Source of the DNA: Spirochaetaceae bacterium
GTDB lineage: Bacteria; Spirochaetota; Spirochaetia; Treponematales; Breznakiellaceae
Direction: 5' to 3'
Assembly: GCA_031258335.1 (NCBI GenBank)
Contig: JAIRMY010000108.1
Location: 1-6,443, forward strand
DNA length: 6,443 nt
This document shows, piece by piece, positions 4,519-6,443 of the stretch; the first letter of the stretch is position 1, and every line of letters starts with the position of its first letter. The translations under genes and the position numbers were made by a program. The notes beneath the pieces were generated by a model that was given only the letters and a program-made list of their open reading frames with translations, searched no databases and was not told where the DNA came from.

Positions 4519-6153
4519 CTAAATCCTTGGCGCCGCCTTGCTGTGATATGCCGCTGCGCGTAACTCTTTCACCTGTTCGTCCGCAAGGTAGTCGTCAAAC
4601 GGGCATACGCGGTCTATAACGCCGCCGGGTATTATCTCTATGATACGGTTCGCTATAGAGCCTACAAACTCGTGGTCGTGCGAGTTGAACAGCAGTACGC
4701 CGCCAAACGCGATGAGGCCGTCGTTCAGCGCGGTAATCGCTTCTAGGTCGAGGTGATTGGTAGGCTCGTCTAGTATCAGCGCGTTTGCCCCCGACAGCAT
4801 CATGCGGGCAAGCATACAGCGCACCCGCTCGCCGCCTGACAGCACGTTGACGGGCTTCAGCGCCTCTTCGCCTGAGAACAGCATACGTCCCAGAAAGCCC
4901 CTGACGTACGTGTCGTCCTGGTTGGGTGTATACTGTTTGAGCCACTCGGTGATGGACTCGGCGCCGCTGAAAAAAGATGCGTTTTCCTTGGGGAAGTACG
5001 AAAAACTTACCGTCTGCCCCCAGTAAATATCCCCTGAATCGGGCTTTCTCACCCCGGCAAGCGCGTCAAAAAGCGCTGTCTTTGCAATATGTTCGAGGCC
5101 GGCGAACACGATTTTGTCATTTTTGTTCACAATTAGCGAAAAATCATGTAAAACTCTAGCGCCATCTATCGAAACGCATAGTTTCTCGACCCGCAATACG
5201 TTATTTCCTATGGGACGGTCAGGTTTGAAGCCGGCAAACGGGAATTTCCGGCTTGTAACGGTAACATTTTCAAGGTCAAGTTTCTCTAAAACCTTTTTTC
5301 GGCTCGTTGCCTGCCTGCTTTTTGCCGCGTTGGACGCAAAACGCTGGATAAATTCCTTTAACTCCTTGGCCTTTTCTTCACGTTTTTTCAGTTGCTCCCG
5401 CGCCTGCATCTGCAAGATCTGGCTCATCTGGTACCAGAAATCGTAGTTGCCGGAGTAAGGCGTTATCCGCCCCATGTCTATGTCGCAGATGTGGGTGCAG
5501 ACGGCGTTCAGAAAGTGTCTGTCGTGCGAAACGACTATGACGATGTTGGGGAAGTCTATCAAGAAGTCCTCAAGCCACGCGATGGATTCTATGTCCAAGC
5601 CGTTGGTCGGCTCGTCAAGCAGCAGGATGTCCGGGTTCCCGAACAGGGCTTGAGCCAACAGCACGCGCACTTTCTTCGATTCGTCAAGCTCGGACATTTT
5701 CTTTGTATGCCCGGCCTCGTCCAGCCCCAAGCCTGACAAAAGCTGCCCCGCCTCCGCTTCGGCCTCCCAGCCTCCCAATTCGGAGAACTCTCCCTCAAGC
5801 TCGGCGGCGCGGAGACCGTCCGCCTCGGTAAAATTCTCCTTGGCGTACACCGCCTCGCGTTCCTTCATCACGTTGTACAGCGCGGGATAGCCGTATATCA
5901 CGGCGTCCGTAACCGTGTAATCCTCAAACGCAAAATGATCCTGACGCAGGACGGCGATACGTTCTTTGCCGGAAATCGTTACCTCACCCTTGTCATGCTC
6001 AATCTCGCCGTCAAGTATCTTCAAAAACGTTGATTTCCCCGCCCCGTTTGCGCCTATGATTCCGTAACAATTCCCACCGGTAAACTTTAGGTTTACATCC
6101 TTAAACAGGGTCCTCTGCCCGTAGGACAGGCTGAGACCGCTCACTGTAATCAC
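4519..6153 (-). CDS. ybiT: ABC-F family ATPase, YbiT/YkpA type
   Basis: A 544-residue soluble protein with two ATP-binding domains and no membrane segments, the ABC-F layout; these proteins bind the ribosomal E site and adjust translation. Domain 1: Walker A GANGAGKST at residues 34-42, Q-loop LRQDHFAFEDYTV near 69-81, Walker B ILLLDEPTNGLD at 176-187, SHDRHFLN at 209-216. The linker at about 238-300 contains KSRQATSRKKVLEKL at 278-292, the ABC-F P-site-tRNA-interaction region. Domain 2: signature LSGGERVR at 438-445, Walker B ILDEPTNHLD at 460-469, SHDHEF at 491-496. FAFED and the MxELxxxxKVRVLLAQALF segment match YbiT specifically. Oddities: the second Walker A (GLEHIAKTA, 352-360) has lost the glycine before the lysine; the first signature reads SELDESKK rather than LSGG; the second switch has His for Arg at 494. 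It starts with GTG, 32 bases after the specificity gene, and is GC-richer than both restriction-modification neighbours. Confidence 0.92.
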   Translation of the reverse strand: MITVSGLSLSYGQRTLFKDVNLKFTGGNCYGIIGANGAGKSTFLKILDGEIEHDKGEVTISGKERIAVLRQDHFAFEDYTVTDAVIYGYPALYNVMKEREAVYAKENFTEADGLRAAELEGEFSELGGWEAEAEAGQLLSGLGLDEAGHTKKMSELDESKKVRVLLAQALFGNPDILLLDEPTNGLDIESIAWLEDFLIDFPNIVIVVSHDRHFLNAVCTHICDIDMGRITPYSGNYDFWYQMSQILQMQAREQLKKREEKAKELKEFIQRFASNAAKSRQATSRKKVLEKLDLENVTVTSRKFPFAGFKPDRPIGNNVLRVEKLCVSIDGARVLHDFSLIVNKNDKIVFAGLEHIAKTALFDALAGVRKPDSGDIYWGQTVSFSYFPKENASFFSGAESITEWLKQYTPNQDDTYVRGFLGRMLFSGEEALKPVNVLSGGERVRCMLARMMLSGANALILDEPTNHLDLEAITALNDGLIAFGGVLLFNSHDHEFVGSIANRIIEIIPGGVIDRVCPFDDYLADEQVKELRAAAYHSKAAPRI

Positions 6154-6160
6154 TTATATT

Positions 6161-6166
6161 TCCTCC
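6161..6166 (-). promoter_or_regulatory. Ribosome binding site for the GTG start of the ABC-F gene
   Basis: GGAGGA on the minus strand lies seven bases before the GTG at 6153-6151. The protein starting there begins MITVSGLSLSYG, which lines up with the usual start of YbiT-type proteins, so the GTG is well supported. The site lies in the 32-base gap after the specificity-protein stop codon. Confidence 0.7.
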
Positions 6167-6185
6167 AACAGTTTCCATGTTTTAC

Positions 6186-6443
6186 TTATATTTTATCACT
6201 ATACGGCAACGCTTTTATATAGTTTTCCATAAATTGCCAGTCAGGACTTCCGGCAGAATCGGCAGGAAGTTTAATAAGGGTGTCCTTAATTTTTTTTTGA
6301 TTGCATTTTCTGCCATAATTATATCTGTATTTATCAAGGTTAATCATTGTAACTATAAAAAGTCCTATGTATTTATTAAGACTAAAACGAGGAATGAGTT
6401 TTTCAACGTGATCGCTTGCCGAAAAATTATGCTCTTGATATGA
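6186..6443 (-). CDS. Restriction-modification DNA-specificity protein (HsdS-like or type IIG), C-terminal part only
   Basis: Reading the minus strand from the window edge, the frame is open for 85 codons to TAA at 6188-6186, with no start codon needed inside the window; the gene begins beyond position 6443. The peptide contains FSASDHVEKLIPRFSLNKY at residues 7-25, NYGRKCNQKKIKDTLIKLP at 42-60 and ends GSPDWQFMENYIKALPYSDKI. This SASDHVEKLIP...YGRK...IKLP...G.PDWxFMExYIKxLPYS pattern is what I know from the C-terminal target-recognition region of type I specificity subunits and single-chain type IIG enzymes, which read the DNA sequence to be methylated or cut. Which type applies depends on the missing part. 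The usual Trp after YGRK is Cys here (residue 47). An A9 run lies in codons 49-52. DNA is very AT-rich (14 of 60 G/C at 6301-6360). The ABC-F gene follows after 32 bases. Confidence 0.8.
   Translation of the reverse strand, partial: SYQEHNFSASDHVEKLIPRFSLNKYIGLFIVTMINLDKYRYNYGRKCNQKKIKDTLIKLPADSAGSPDWQFMENYIKALPYSDKI
6290..6298 (-). repeat. A9 homopolymer inside the specificity gene
   Basis: Nine T on the plus strand, nine A on the coding minus strand, spanning codons for Gln-Lys-Lys-Ile (residues 49-52 of the visible peptide). Loss of one A would switch translation to a frame that continues about 25 codons to TAA at 6217-6215 and replaces the conserved IKLP...PDWQFMENYIK ending. Homopolymers of this length can cause replication or transcription slippage; whether this one varies is not shown by one sequence. 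Confidence 0.6.

Noticed and set aside
6243..6298. Plus-strand hairpins (AGGAC with GTCCT; ACTTCC with GGAAGT; TAAGG with CCTTA) followed by T9, resembling an intrinsic terminator or attenuator.
   Set aside because: No plus-strand gene leads into it, the stems are short with large loops, and the bases are explained as coding sequence of the minus-strand specificity gene.
6215..6316. A 33-codon minus-strand ORF beginning MAENAIKKK upstream of the ABC-F gene, which could look like a regulatory upstream ORF.
   Set aside because: It overlaps the specificity gene in another frame, and the specificity frame has the conserved residues. It marks where translation would go after an A9 slip.
6177..6443. 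An 88-residue open reading on the plus strand at the right edge, hydrophobic in part.
   Set aside because: It is antisense to the specificity-protein C-terminus, which has clear family motifs; the plus-strand reading shows no motif and no ribosome binding site.

Overview
The window looks like a chromosomal segment of a spirochaete, probably Treponema-like. It carries the order flgL-fliW-csrA, which is the order I recall from Treponema pallidum, and a UMP kinase of the archaeal/spirochaete subfamily instead of the usual bacterial PyrH. The housekeeping genes are moderately GC-rich (a 60-base sample at 4741-4800 has 33 G/C), which would fit a higher-GC treponeme. The species assignment is inference.

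Left half, plus strand (1-2185): the 3' end of flgL (hook-filament junction protein), then fliW and csrA, which overlap by 7 bases. FliW and CsrA are protein partners that tie translation of flagellar mRNA to filament assembly. After a 94-base gap containing a perfect 6-bp GC hairpin come rpmB (ribosomal protein bL28, zinc-binding form) and pyrH (UMP kinase), only 4 bases apart.

Right half, minus strand (reading from 6443 down to 2172): (a) the C-terminal 85 residues of a restriction-modification DNA-specificity protein (HsdS-like or type IIG), cut by the window edge. It is easy to miss because its start codon lies outside the window. (b) A YbiT-type ABC-F ATPase of 544 residues. (c) A type II restriction-modification pair: a beta-class SPPY methyltransferase overlapping by 14 bases a PD-(D/E)xK endonuclease that resembles the ScaI family. 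(d) A GT32-type sugar transferase whose 3' end overlaps the 3' end of pyrH by 14 bases. Gaps between these genes are 32, 24, -14 and 24 bases, so all could be read as one transcript.

The restriction-modification genes are much more AT-rich than the ABC-F, flagellar and housekeeping genes (19 of 60 G/C at 4081-4140; 14 of 60 at 6301-6360). The ABC-F gene therefore sits as a GC-richer block between two AT-rich, probably horizontally acquired restriction-modification loci. This patchwork defence region, with a possible slippage tract (A9) in the specificity gene, is the most unusual part of the window. No RNA gene, CRISPR array, transposase or convincing attachment site was seen, and no stretch over 300 bases lacks a gene.
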